Assembly: GCA_016235265.1 (NCBI GenBank)
Contig: JACRLI010000015.1
Coordinates: 20,995-84,994, forward strand
Source of the DNA: Candidatus Eisenbacteria bacterium
GTDB lineage: Bacteria; Eisenbacteria; RBG-16-71-46; JACRLI01
Reading direction: 5' to 3'
Length of the DNA: 64,000 nt
The notes beneath the pieces are model-generated. The model ran no database searches. It was not told where the DNA came from and saw only the letters and a list, made by a program, of their open reading frames with translations. Position numbers and translations under genes: made by a program. Below are positions 16,751-25,250 of this stretch, one piece after another; position 1 is the first letter of the stretch, and each line of letters opens with the position of its first letter.

Positions 16751-18373
16751 CTAGAAACTCATCCGGCCGTACAACTGCAGGCCTTGCTCGCGGATTTCCA
16801 GGTGGGAGGGGTCGGCAAAATCGGACTTGGAATTGCCCGTGAGATACACCAGCTCCAGACTCTTCTTCCCGTCGCGAGTGTAGCCCAATCCGAAGGTTAC
16901 CTGATGCCCGTCCCGCTTGTCAATTGTGCCGTTGCGATCCTCGTCCAGCTTGAGCATCAGGTAACCGGCGCGCACCGCCAGCTTTCCCGAGAACACATAC
17001 TCACCCCCGACCCGGATTTCCCGGGTTTCGGGGCTGCGGCCCATGCCGTTCACCTGGAGGTCCGCCGTGTACCGGATGTAGTCAGCCGTAACCGTGCTCA
17101 CCGGTGAAGGATGCACCTGGGCGCCGACGCCCCAGCGCACGTACTTCTCCACCCGCGAGGCGTCGCTGACCAGGGCCGCCGCCGACACTCCCACCGAGTC
17201 CCCCGCGGGGGTGCTGGCGAGGTACAGCGAGTCCAGGAAGTTGTACGAGCCCGGGCCCACCGCCACGTTCTTGTACAGCTCGTTCTTGCCCGTGGAGTAG
17301 GCGAAGCCCAGTTGCAGCCGTTTCGGGTGCACTCTCCAGGTGCCGCGGCTGTCGAAGGAGAAGGTGCGGTAGACGTGGTCCGCCACCCGGCCGTCGTAGA
17401 TCACCGGCGGGTCCTGGACCGCCGACTTCTTGCGGCGGCTGAAGCGGAACGTCTCCGTGGCGTCGTAGGAGTTGTGCGTGTAGCGCGCGGCCACGATCAC
17501 CTTGTCGCGGTAACGATAGGTCCCGCCCAGGCTCCCCTTGATCAGGGAACGGTTGTTGAGGGCGTCCAGCTGCATCCGCTGGTTGGAGGAGGCGGCGTCA
17601 ATGCGCTGCTGCTCCAGCGCGAAGGTGCCGCCCAGGCGCAGCCCGTTGAACAACTCGTACTGCAGCCCCAGCAGTTCCTGGATCGAGTGGTAGGACACGC
17701 GGTCGGTGATGAGAGCCGGGTTGTTGACCATCCGGTCCACCGCCACGGAGTTGTAGTAGGTGGTGTCGTAAAGGAACTGGGTGCTCTCGTCGATGTTGGT
17801 CGCCGACAGGGAGAGACCCCAGTAGAACCGCCCGATGCGATTGTTGAGCGTCATCGCCAGGCGCGGCCCGTTGCCCTCGCCCTCACGCCGCGCGCCCAGG
17901 GAGACATCCTCGGTGTTGTCGTGCGCGAGGTAGCCCACCTCGGCCTGCGCCGCGAAACGGTTGCGCCAGCGGGCCTGCCCGATGGCCTGCCCCACCCGCT
18001 CGGTGGAGAAGCCGTTGTCGGCGCGACCGGCGTCGGAATCCCCGGGGCCCCGGGAGCTGGTGGGCCTGACCCTGAACCCCTGGATCTCCAGGCGGTTGCC
18101 CTGGACGTCCTCGATCAGGGCCGCCGGGTTGCGGTCCAGGCGCCAGAGGTTGATCAGGTTGTTGATGTCGTCCACGGCGATGTACGCGCCGCCCATGGCG
18201 GAGAGCCGCGCGGTGATCGGACGCGAAGCCGTCCGCTCCAGCTGGCCCTGGAATACGGGCTCCGAGAGACTCCCGACCGCCTGGGCCCGGCAGAGCGAGG
18301 CTCCGGGGCCGGCCAGCGTTGCCGCCAGCAGCATTGTCGGGAGGGCGCGAAGGTGGTGCGGCCCTATCCGCAT
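16751..18373 (-). CDS. Outer-membrane beta-barrel protein, first gene of the surface operon
   Basis: The 540-residue product has a signal peptide (LPTMLLAATLAGPGASLCRA, residues 12-31). It continues RLSAMGGAYIAVDDINN, which recalls the start of PorV/FadL-like barrels, then has many amphipathic strands and ends LQLYGRMSF with a terminal Phe. No specific function can be assigned. The ATG at 18373 is preceded by AAGGAG at 10 bases; a longer frame from 18409 is less likely. A near-consensus promoter lies at 18431-18459, making it the operon head. It may be a porin, an adhesin support or a secretion-accessory barrel. Confidence 0.7.
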   Translation of the reverse strand: MRIGPHHLRALPTMLLAATLAGPGASLCRAQAVGSLSEPVFQGQLERTASRPITARLSAMGGAYIAVDDINNLINLWRLDRNPAALIEDVQGNRLEIQGFRVRPTSSRGPGDSDAGRADNGFSTERVGQAIGQARWRNRFAAQAEVGYLAHDNTEDVSLGARREGEGNGPRLAMTLNNRIGRFYWGLSLSATNIDESTQFLYDTTYYNSVAVDRMVNNPALITDRVSYHSIQELLGLQYELFNGLRLGGTFALEQQRIDAASSNQRMQLDALNNRSLIKGSLGGTYRYRDKVIVAARYTHNSYDATETFRFSRRKKSAVQDPPVIYDGRVADHVYRTFSFDSRGTWRVHPKRLQLGFAYSTGKNELYKNVAVGPGSYNFLDSLYLASTPAGDSVGVSAAALVSDASRVEKYVRWGVGAQVHPSPVSTVTADYIRYTADLQVNGMGRSPETREIRVGGEYVFSGKLAVRAGYLMLKLDEDRNGTIDKRDGHQVTFGLGYTRDGKKSLELVYLTGNSKSDFADPSHLEIREQGLQLYGRMSF

Positions 18374-18430
18374 GCGGATGGAACTCCTTTCGACGGACGC
18401 ATATCGCAATGCCGGGTAACCAAGTCCGGC

Positions 18431-18459
18431 ATTCTATGAAGGTGTTGTCAGACTGTCAA
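18431..18459 (-). promoter_or_regulatory. Near-consensus sigma70 promoter of the surface-protein operon
   Basis: On the minus strand TTGACA (18454-18459) and TAGAAT (18431-18436) are separated by exactly 17 bp: 6/6 and 5/6 matches. The expected start site is about 50 bp before the barrel-gene ATG. The remaining roughly 200 bp up to the phosphomannomutase stop hold nothing else I recognise. Confidence 0.8.
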
Positions 18460-18659
18460 TTGAATTCGGAATCGTGCCCCGGACGGGGCGCTCAGGAGGG
18501 GTTCGAGCGCCTCCAGAATGCCCCGACCCGGGCGGCTCCGTCAAGACCAAATCGGGGGGCACCTCGGGATCGGGCCAGACCGGGGGCTACCGCCTGCCCC
18601 GGGAAGGGGGTGAGGCGGGTATCAGGGTACGCGGACGGTCGGGTTCCCACCGACCTCCC

Positions 18660-20024
18660 CTAGTGGACGGTCTCCTGCGCGACCCCGAACTCGGCCAGCT
18701 TGGCCATGACTTCGCTCTTGATGCTGTCCAGCCGCTCCTGCGTCTTCGCCTCGAAGCGCACCACCAGCACGGGCTGGGTGTTGGAGGCGCGGACGAGGCC
18801 CCAGCCGTCGCCGAAGCGGATGCGGGCGCCGTCGATGTCCAGCACGTCATGGGTCTTCTTGAAGTGGTCGCGGACCGCGGCCACGATGCGGAACTTGTCG
18901 GCGTCGGTGGTGTCCAGGCGGGTCTCCGGGGTGCTCACGTACTGGGGCATCTCCGCGGCCAGCTCCGAGAGCTTCTTCCCGCGCCGGTCCAGGATCTGGA
19001 GCAGCAGCAGCGAGGCGTAGATGGCGTCGTCGAAGCCGTAGAAGTTCTCGGCGAAGAACATGTGGCCGCTCATTTCCCCGGCGATGGGCGCGCCCTCCTC
19101 CTTCATCTTGGCCTTGAGCAGCGCGTGACCGGTCTTCCACATCAGGGTGCTGGCCCCGCGCGCCTTCAGGAACTCCTCGAGCCCCTGCGAGCACTTCACG
19201 TCGAAGATCACCCGCGCGCCGGGGATGCGCGTGAGCACGTCCGCGGCCAGGATGCCCAGGAGCTGGTCGCCGTAGAGCAGCCGGCCGGTCTCGTCCACCG
19301 CGCCGATGCGGTCGGCGTCGCCGTCCCAGCCCAGTCCCACCGAGCAACCCGCCCGGGTCACCAGCGCCTGCAGGTCCCGGGTGAACTTGAGCACCGTGGG
19401 ATCCGGCAGGTGGTTGGGGAAGCGGCCGTCGGGCTCGGTGTAGAGCTCGTGCACCTCCATGCCCATGCCCTTGAGCACCGGGACCGCCACCGGCCCGGCC
19501 ACCCCGTTGCCCGCGTCCACCGCGATGCGCCGGCCCGCCGTGAGGCGGATCTTGGAGCGCAGCATGTCCTGGTAGGCGCCCACCACGTCGGCCTCGCGCA
19601 GCGTGCCCCGACCGGTCTCGTAGTTCCCGCGGCGGCACAGCTCTCCCAGGCTCTGGATGTCGCCCCCGTACACCGGGGCCATGCCGCGGCACATCTTGAA
19701 TCCGTTGTAGTCGATCGGGTTGTGGCTGCCCGTGACCTGCACCCCGCCGTCCACCTTGAGGTGATCGATGGAGAAATACAGCGTCGGCGTCGGCGTGACC
19801 CCCAGGCGGGTCACGTCCATTCCGGTGGACAGGATGCCCTCGGCCAGCTTTCCGGCCAGCCGCGGCGAGCTCAGGCGCACGTCCTGGCCCACGGTGACGT
19901 GCCTGGCGCCGTGGCGGCGCATGTAGGTGCCGTAGGCGCGGCCCACCTGCGTGGCCACCTCGTCGGTGAGCTCCGTGTCGGCGATGCCGCGGATGTCGTA
20001 CTCGCGAAAGATCAGGGGATTCAT
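18660..20024 (-). CDS. manB: Phosphomannomutase/phosphoglucomutase
   Basis: This 454-residue alpha-D-phosphohexomutase moves phosphate between C6 and C1 of mannose or glucose, supplying sugar-1-phosphates for nucleotide sugars. All four family loops are present: TGSHNP with the phosphorylated Ser100, DGDADR (234-239) for the metal, GEMSGH (316-321) for the sugar, and RASNTQP (412-418) for the phosphate. The ATG at 20024 follows AAAGGA. It lies downstream of prfB after a possible terminator. The frame extending to 20999 is a prfB shadow. ManB/AlgC type is most likely; PgcA activity cannot be excluded. Confidence 0.93.
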   Translation of the reverse strand: MNPLIFREYDIRGIADTELTDEVATQVGRAYGTYMRRHGARHVTVGQDVRLSSPRLAGKLAEGILSTGMDVTRLGVTPTPTLYFSIDHLKVDGGVQVTGSHNPIDYNGFKMCRGMAPVYGGDIQSLGELCRRGNYETGRGTLREADVVGAYQDMLRSKIRLTAGRRIAVDAGNGVAGPVAVPVLKGMGMEVHELYTEPDGRFPNHLPDPTVLKFTRDLQALVTRAGCSVGLGWDGDADRIGAVDETGRLLYGDQLLGILAADVLTRIPGARVIFDVKCSQGLEEFLKARGASTLMWKTGHALLKAKMKEEGAPIAGEMSGHMFFAENFYGFDDAIYASLLLLQILDRRGKKLSELAAEMPQYVSTPETRLDTTDADKFRIVAAVRDHFKKTHDVLDIDGARIRFGDGWGLVRASNTQPVLVVRFEAKTQERLDSIKSEVMAKLAEFGVAQETVH

Positions 20025-20082
20025 GAATGGTCCTTTCGATGGTACCCGCCGCGGCCCGACGGGCGGGGCGGCGAGTCTGAAG

Positions 20083-20106
20083 AAGGCCCGCCTCGGCGGG
20101 CGCCTT
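20083..20106 (-). terminator. Candidate terminator after prfB
   Basis: An inverted repeat (AAGGCGCCCGCC / GGCGGGCCTT with a one-side bulge) includes the prfB stop codon and is followed on the minus strand by CTTCTTC. The T content is modest, so termination may be partial. Confidence 0.45.
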
Positions 20107-21206
20107 ATTCCCTGCGCCTCAGGTAGGCGTCGATGAACCCGTCCAGGTCGCCGTCCAGCACCGACTGGACGTTGGAAGTCTCGTGGTCGGTGCGGTGGTC
20201 CTTGACCATGGTGTAGGGGTGCAGCACGTAGGAGCGGATCTGGCTCCCGAAGGCGATATCGCTCTTGTTGTCGGTGATGTGCGCCAGCTTCTTGCGCTCC
20301 TGCTCCAGCAGGTGCGCGTACAGGCGCGCCTTGAGTATGGTCAGCGCGTTCTCGCGGTTGCGGTGCTGGCTGCGCTCGTTCTGGCTGGTGGCGACGATAT
20401 TGGTGGGCAGGTGCGTCATGCGCACCGCGCTGTCGGTCTTGTTCACGTGCTGGCCGCCGGCGCCGCTGGAGCGGTAGGTGTCCACGCGCACGTCGCCCAT
20501 GTCGATCTCGACCTTGATGGTGTCGTCCACCCGCGGGAACACGAACACCGAGGCGAAGGCGGTGTGGCGCCGGTGGGCGGCGTCGAAGGGCGAGAGCCGC
20601 ACCAGCCGGTGCACCCCCGACTCGCTCTTGAGGTAGCCGTAGCCGTACTCGGCGGTGACTTCCAGCGTGGCGTCCTTGATGCCGGCCTCGTCGCCCGACT
20701 GCAGATCCAGGACCTGGTGGGGGTAGCCGCGGCGCTCCAGCCAGCGGGTGTACATGCGGAAGAGCATCTGGGCCCAGTCCTGGGAGTCGGTGCCGCCCGC
20801 GCCGGGGTGAATGGACACCAGCGCGCCCAGCCGGTCGTTGGGATCGGAGAGCAGGCTCACCAGCTCCAGGTCGGCGATCGCGCGCGCCAGCGCCTCCGCG
20901 TCCCGGTCCAGCTCCTCCAGGGTGGCCGCGTCCTCCTCGCCGGCGGCCATCTCCAGCAGCTCGCGCGAGTCCGAGAGGCGGCGGTTCAGCCCGCCCCACG
21001 TCTCCACCTTCCTCTTGGCGCTCTTGAGCTCGGAGATGACAGCCTCGGCGTCGTCGGGGCGGTCCCAGAAGCCGGCCTCCCCCATGCGGGCCTCGGCCCG
21101 GAGGATCACCTCTTCCTGGCGCTCCAGGTCAAAGGTACCTCCGCAGCTGCGTGAGGGTGGTGGTCAGGGTCTCGTAATGCTGGCGCAGCGAGGAAATATC
21201 CGGCAC
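20105..21206 (-). CDS. prfB: Peptide chain release factor 2, with programmed +1 frameshift
   Basis: RF2 releases peptides at UGA and UAA. The main frame carries the RF2 recognition tripeptide SPF (RLSPFDAAHRR) and the catalytic GGQ (SSGAGGQHVNK). The 5' part is in a second frame: GTG at 21206 (AAGGACTCCCAC upstream) encodes 25 residues ending RRYL, then an in-frame TGA at codon 26 (21129-21131). A +1 shift at CTT-TGA-C continues YLDLERQEEV into the main frame, giving 366 residues, the usual RF2 length. A start at GTG 21109 would lack the conserved N-terminus. The shift lets RF2 regulate its own synthesis, as in E. coli. Confidence 0.95.
21128..21142 (-). promoter_or_regulatory. Programmed +1 frameshift signal of prfB
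   Basis: The minus strand reads GGAGG-TAC-CTT-TGA-C. It combines an internal Shine-Dalgarno-like GGAGG, a slippery CTT codon and a UGA stop followed by C, with the stop at codon 26. This has the same layout as the well-studied E. coli RF2 site (AGGGGG TAT CTT TGA C). Confidence 0.93.
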
Positions 21207-21248
21207 GTGGGAGTCCTTGCTCAGGTCCTTCGGGTTCGCCCGGGGCGT

Positions 21249-21269
21249 CCGGCGGGGAGCTCCCGCCGG
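21249..21269. other. GC-rich hairpin between coaE and prfB
   Basis: CCGGCGGG and CCCGCCGG form an 8-bp stem with a 5-base loop in the 90-bp gap after the coaE stop. It may end or attenuate the bamD-nadD-polA-coaE transcript. No T-run follows. Confidence 0.35.
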
Positions 21270-21296
21270 CCAAGCCCCGGCCTTCGGCGCCTACTG

Positions 21297-21956
21297 TCAG
21301 TTCCCTCTTCCTTCCGGGAGCCCGCCGCGCGCGAGCCACCCCTGCCACTCGTCCCACAGCCTTGCGGCCTCCCGCTCCAGGCGCACAAGGTCGCCGTCGT
21401 TGACCACCACGTGGTCGGCCAGCTTCACCCGCCCGGCATCGGGCATCTGCGCGTCCAGCCGCGCCGCGGCGGCGGCCTCGTCCAGGCCGCGCTGGGCGCG
21501 CAAGCGCTCGAGCTTCGCCGCGCGGGGCGCGGTGACCACCACCAGCCGATCGTACAGGGTGGCATCCCCCCACTCGGCCAGCAGTGCCGCGTCCAGGATC
21601 AGGACGCGCGAGGGGCCCGGGGCGGCGCGGAACGCCTCCAGGCGCCGGTGCAGCTCGGCGATCAGGGGCGGGTGCACCAGCGAGTTTAGCTTCTGCAGCT
21701 CCATTCTGTCAGCAAAGACCCGTGCGCCCAGACGGCGCCGGTCGAAATCGCCGTCCGGTCCCAGCGCGTCGCGGCCGAACGCCTCCACGAGCCGGGCGAA
21801 CACCGGCGAGCCCGCCCGCAGCAGCGCCTGGCCCACCGCGTCGGCGTCCAGGCAGCCCGCGCCGCGCCCGGTCCACAGACGGCACAGCGTGGACTTCCCG
21901 GAGCCGGCGGAGCCGCTCACCCCCACGCACAGGCTGCCGCGATCAGTGGATTTCAA
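21297..21956 (-). CDS. coaE: Dephospho-CoA kinase
   Basis: CoaE phosphorylates the ribose 3'-OH of dephospho-CoA, the last step of CoA synthesis. The product has the P-loop SGSAGSGKST, the LDADAVGQALL segment matching the family DAD motif, NSLVHPPL, and the lid region VVVTAPRAAKLERL. The start is uncertain: I chose TTG 21956 (219 residues), which has GGGGGA 9 bases upstream and overlaps the polA end by 14 bp; GTG 21926 is the alternative. The P-loop reads SAGSGKS, with the usual GG-I pair replaced by GSA. Confidence 0.88.
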   Translation of the reverse strand: MKSTDRGSLCVGVSGSAGSGKSTLCRLWTGRGAGCLDADAVGQALLRAGSPVFARLVEAFGRDALGPDGDFDRRRLGARVFADRMELQKLNSLVHPPLIAELHRRLEAFRAAPGPSRVLILDAALLAEWGDATLYDRLVVVTAPRAAKLERLRAQRGLDEAAAAARLDAQMPDAGRVKLADHVVVNDGDLVRLEREAARLWDEWQGWLARGGLPEGRGN

Positions 21957-24657
21957 ACCAGTTGTCCCCCGTGCCCACCGAGGCCGCCAGCGGCACGTCC
22001 AACCGGGCGGCTCCCTCCATGCAGGAGCGCGCCAGCGCGGCCACATCGTCCGCCACGTCCGCCTCGGCCTCCAGCACCAGCTCGTCGTGCACCTGGATCA
22101 GCAGCCGCCCCGCCAGCCCGCGCTCGCGGATGGCGGCGTCGAGGTCCAGCATGGCGCGCTTCACCAGGTCGGCCGCCGAGCCTTGCAGCGGCGCGTTGAG
22201 CGCCACCCGCTCAGCCCCCGCCGAAGCTCGCCGGTCGGCGCTGCGCAGGTCGGCCACCCCGATGCGCCGCCCGAAGAGGGTGGTCACGTGGCCGCTCTCG
22301 CGCGCCTCCTCCAGCAGCCGCTCCCGGAACGCGCGCACCCGCGGGAGGCGCTCGAAGTAGCGCGCGATGTAGTCGGCGGCCTCCTTCTGCGGGATGCGCA
22401 GCTGGCGGGCCAGGGTCTGCGCGCCCATGCCGTACATCAGCCCGAAGTTGATGGTCTTGGCCCGGCCGCGCTGCTCGCCGCTCACTTCCCCGGGCGCGAC
22501 GCCGAACACCTCGGAGGCGGTGCGGGCATGGATGTCCTCCCCGCGGGCGAAGGCGTCGAGGAACGCGGGCTCGCCCGAGAAGTGCGCCATCATGCGCAGC
22601 TCGATCTGCGAGTAGTCGGCCGAGATCATCCTCCAGCCCGGCTCCGCGGCGAAGGCGCGGCGGATCTCCCGGCCCTGCGCGGTGCGGATGGGAATGTTCT
22701 GGAGGTTGGGATCGCTGCTCGAGAGACGACCCGAGGGAACCACCGTCTGGTGGAACCGCGCGTGGATGCGGCCGGTGGAGGAATCCACCATCGCCGGCAG
22801 CGCGTCCACGTACGTGGACAGGAGCTTCGAAAGCTGGCGGTACTGCAGCACGCGGCCGGGCAGCTCGTGCGCCCCGGAGAGCTCCTCCAGCACGTCGCTG
22901 TCGGTGGAGAACCCGGTCTTGGTCTTCCGCCCCGGCGGGAGCCCCAGCTTCTCGAACAGCACCTGCGCCAGCTGGCGCGAGGACTGGATGTTGAACTCGC
23001 CGCCGGCCAGCGCATGCACCTCCGCCTCCAGGGCGCGCAGCTCGGAGGTGTAGCGCCCCGAGAGTTCCGCCAGCACCGAGGTGTCCACGCGCACCCCGGC
23101 CTCCTCCATCTCGGCCAGCACACGCGCCAGTGGCACCTCCAGGTCGCGGTACAGTTCCAGCTGCCCGCGCGCTTCCAGCGCGCCGCACAGGCGCGGCCCG
23201 TCGGCGAGCCGCCTCGAGAGCACCGCCCAGGCGCGCTCCATCCGGGGCCCGGGCCTGGGCGCCGCCGTCTCCAGGCCCAGCGAGAAGTTCTCCCCGGGGG
23301 CGGTCTCGTCCCCGGCGGCGGCCTCCAGCAGCGCCGCGCGCGCGGCACCGCGCATCTCCAGCACGTAGGCGGCCAGCGCCAGGTCGTCGCCGGTGCGCGG
23401 ACCGGGCAGGTCGGCGCGGCGCAGCGCGTGGGCCACGCTCTTGGAGTCCGCCAGCACCAGCTCCGGCCCCGCGCCGAAGAACTCGGCCGCCGCGAGCCGC
23501 GCGGCGCCGTGCGCGGAGACGGCCCGCCAGTGCACCGCCGCGCGGCGCACGGGTGTGGCCAGGATCATCCACTCGGGCTCCGTCCCCAGTGCGCCCGCGC
23601 CGGCGCCGGTGATCTCCAGCGCCACCCGCGGCTCGGCCAGCCAGGCGCGAAAGACCCGCTCCGCGGCGGTGGGGTCCTCCGCCCGCTCCTCGACCGGGTG
23701 ATGGAGGAGGGACGCGGGCGCCTCGGCGCGCGCAGCGCCGGGCGAGGGCCCGGACTTCGGACCTCCGGCGACCGCCGGCGCCCCTCCGCCCGCCAACTCC
23801 CGGAAGCGGGCTTCGAAGCGGCGGAACTCCCAGCCGTGGCACAGCTCCGCGAGCCTCGCGGCGTCGAACTCGGCCACTGCCAGGGAGTCCAGCGTGGCCT
23901 CCACCGGCGCCTCGAGATCCAGCGTCACCAGCTGCTTCGAGAAGTAGGCGTCCTCGCGCCCGGCGCGCAGCTTCTCGCGCAGCGAGGGCGGCATCACCTC
24001 CTCGAGCCGCTCGTACACGGCGTCCAGGCTGCCGAACTGGCTCATCAGTTTCACCGCCGTCTTCTCGCCCACCCCGCGCACGCCGGGCACGTTGTCGGAG
24101 GAGTCACCCATGAGCGCCAGCAGGTCGATGATGTGCCCCGGGTCCACGCCCCACGAGGCGCGCACCTGCTCCGGGCCCATCTCCCCGGCCTCCTCGCCGC
24201 TGCCCCGCGGCAGCAGCGCGTGCACGCGCGCGTCCACCACCTGCAGCAGGTCCTTGTCCCCGGAGTACAGGCGCACGTCCGCGCCCTCCGCGGCGGCGCG
24301 GCGGGCGAGTGCCGCCATCAGGTCGTCGGCCTCGAAGCCGTCGCGCAGCAGCAGCGTCACACGCAGCCCCTCGAGGAGCTTCTTCACCTCGTCAATTTGC
24401 GGGACCAGGTCCTCGGGCATGGGCGGACGGTGGGCCTTGTAGTCGGGGTACTGGTCGTGCCGGAAGGTCGGCGCGGCGGTGTCGAAGGCCACCGCCCAGT
24501 GCGTGGGGCGCTCCTTCTCCAGCAGGCTCAGCATCACCTGCGCGAAGCCGAAGATGGCGCTGGTGTTGCGCCCCTGCGAGTCGCGCAGCGGCCGGCGGAT
24601 CAGGGCGTAGTAGGCGCGGTAGAGCAGCGCCATGCCGTCCACCAGGAGCAGCTTCAC
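21943..24657 (-). CDS. polA: DNA polymerase I, proofreading domain probably inactive
   Basis: This 904-residue polymerase acts in Okazaki-fragment processing and repair. The N-terminal 5'-nuclease domain begins MKLLLVDGMALLYRAYYAL and has the acidic GFEADDLMAAL and SGDKDLLQVV. The polymerase domain has motif A DYSQIELR, motif B RAKTINFGLMYGMG and motif C QVHDELVLE. The middle 3'-5' exonuclease domain looks degenerate: where active enzymes have a D-x-E (as in FDTET), this reads ALEITG, and the YxxxD of motif III is not recognisable. The GTG at 24657 overlaps the nadD stop as GTGA. Confidence 0.95.
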   Translation of the reverse strand: MKLLLVDGMALLYRAYYALIRRPLRDSQGRNTSAIFGFAQVMLSLLEKERPTHWAVAFDTAAPTFRHDQYPDYKAHRPPMPEDLVPQIDEVKKLLEGLRVTLLLRDGFEADDLMAALARRAAAEGADVRLYSGDKDLLQVVDARVHALLPRGSGEEAGEMGPEQVRASWGVDPGHIIDLLALMGDSSDNVPGVRGVGEKTAVKLMSQFGSLDAVYERLEEVMPPSLREKLRAGREDAYFSKQLVTLDLEAPVEATLDSLAVAEFDAARLAELCHGWEFRRFEARFRELAGGGAPAVAGGPKSGPSPGAARAEAPASLLHHPVEERAEDPTAAERVFRAWLAEPRVALEITGAGAGALGTEPEWMILATPVRRAAVHWRAVSAHGAARLAAAEFFGAGPELVLADSKSVAHALRRADLPGPRTGDDLALAAYVLEMRGAARAALLEAAAGDETAPGENFSLGLETAAPRPGPRMERAWAVLSRRLADGPRLCGALEARGQLELYRDLEVPLARVLAEMEEAGVRVDTSVLAELSGRYTSELRALEAEVHALAGGEFNIQSSRQLAQVLFEKLGLPPGRKTKTGFSTDSDVLEELSGAHELPGRVLQYRQLSKLLSTYVDALPAMVDSSTGRIHARFHQTVVPSGRLSSSDPNLQNIPIRTAQGREIRRAFAAEPGWRMISADYSQIELRMMAHFSGEPAFLDAFARGEDIHARTASEVFGVAPGEVSGEQRGRAKTINFGLMYGMGAQTLARQLRIPQKEAADYIARYFERLPRVRAFRERLLEEARESGHVTTLFGRRIGVADLRSADRRASAGAERVALNAPLQGSAADLVKRAMLDLDAAIRERGLAGRLLIQVHDELVLEAEADVADDVAALARSCMEGAARLDVPLAASVGTGDNWFEIH

Positions 24658-25250
24658 CGGGGGCCTCCCGCACCCCCGCGGTAGAGCCGGTGGGCGCGGA
24701 CGTAGGCGGCCACCGGCGCGGGGAGGGCATCCCCCACCCCGGCGCCCGCGCGCAGCCGCGAACGCAACGCGGTGGCGGCCAGGTCCACGCAGGGGCGACG
24801 CAGCAGGGTGACGCGCCGCCGCACCCAGGAGGGCACGCGCCGCACATCGAAGCCGGGGCGCGGGACGGCCGCCACGCCGGAGGCCAGCAGAGCCCCGGGG
24901 TCGCGCCAGCGCGGCAGGTCCAGCAGGCTGTCGGCGCCCACCAGGAACACGATGCGCGCCCCGGGCAGCAGGGCCCGGAACGCGCGCAGGGTCTCGACGG
25001 TGTAGTGCGGGCCGGGACGGAGCGTCTCGGCCTCGCAGACATCCATGCCGGGCAGGCCGGCCACGACGAGTTCCACCATCCGGAGCCGGTGGACCGCGGG
25101 GCTGAGCGGCAGCCCGCGCTTGTGCGGCGGGTCCCCCGCCACCACCCACAGGAGCCGGTCCAGCCCGAGGTCCTCGCGGGCGCGTACGGCGACCTCGACG
25201 TGCCCGCGGTGCACCGGGTCGAAGGTGCCCCCGAACAGGCCCAGCTTCAT
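24654..25250 (-). CDS. nadD: Nicotinate-nucleotide adenylyltransferase
   Basis: NadD joins nicotinate mononucleotide and ATP to deamido-NAD. The 198-residue product starts LGLFGGTFDPVHRGHVEVA, which contains the nucleotidyltransferase HxGH motif, and continues WVVAGDPPHKRG (substrate loop) and IVFLVGADSLLDLPRW. The C-terminal ISTxxR-like element is weak (ATALRSRL). The ATG at 25250 overlaps the bamD stop as ATGA, and its own TGA overlaps the polA GTG, so three genes are translationally chained. Confidence 0.94.
   Translation of the reverse strand: MKLGLFGGTFDPVHRGHVEVAVRAREDLGLDRLLWVVAGDPPHKRGLPLSPAVHRLRMVELVVAGLPGMDVCEAETLRPGPHYTVETLRAFRALLPGARIVFLVGADSLLDLPRWRDPGALLASGVAAVPRPGFDVRRVPSWVRRRVTLLRRPCVDLAATALRSRLRAGAGVGDALPAPVAAYVRAHRLYRGGAGGPR

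Noticed and set aside
18515-18550. Second promoter (TTGACG) upstream of the barrel gene
   Set aside because: No acceptable -10 box at 16-18 bp; the promoter at 18431-18459 is far better.
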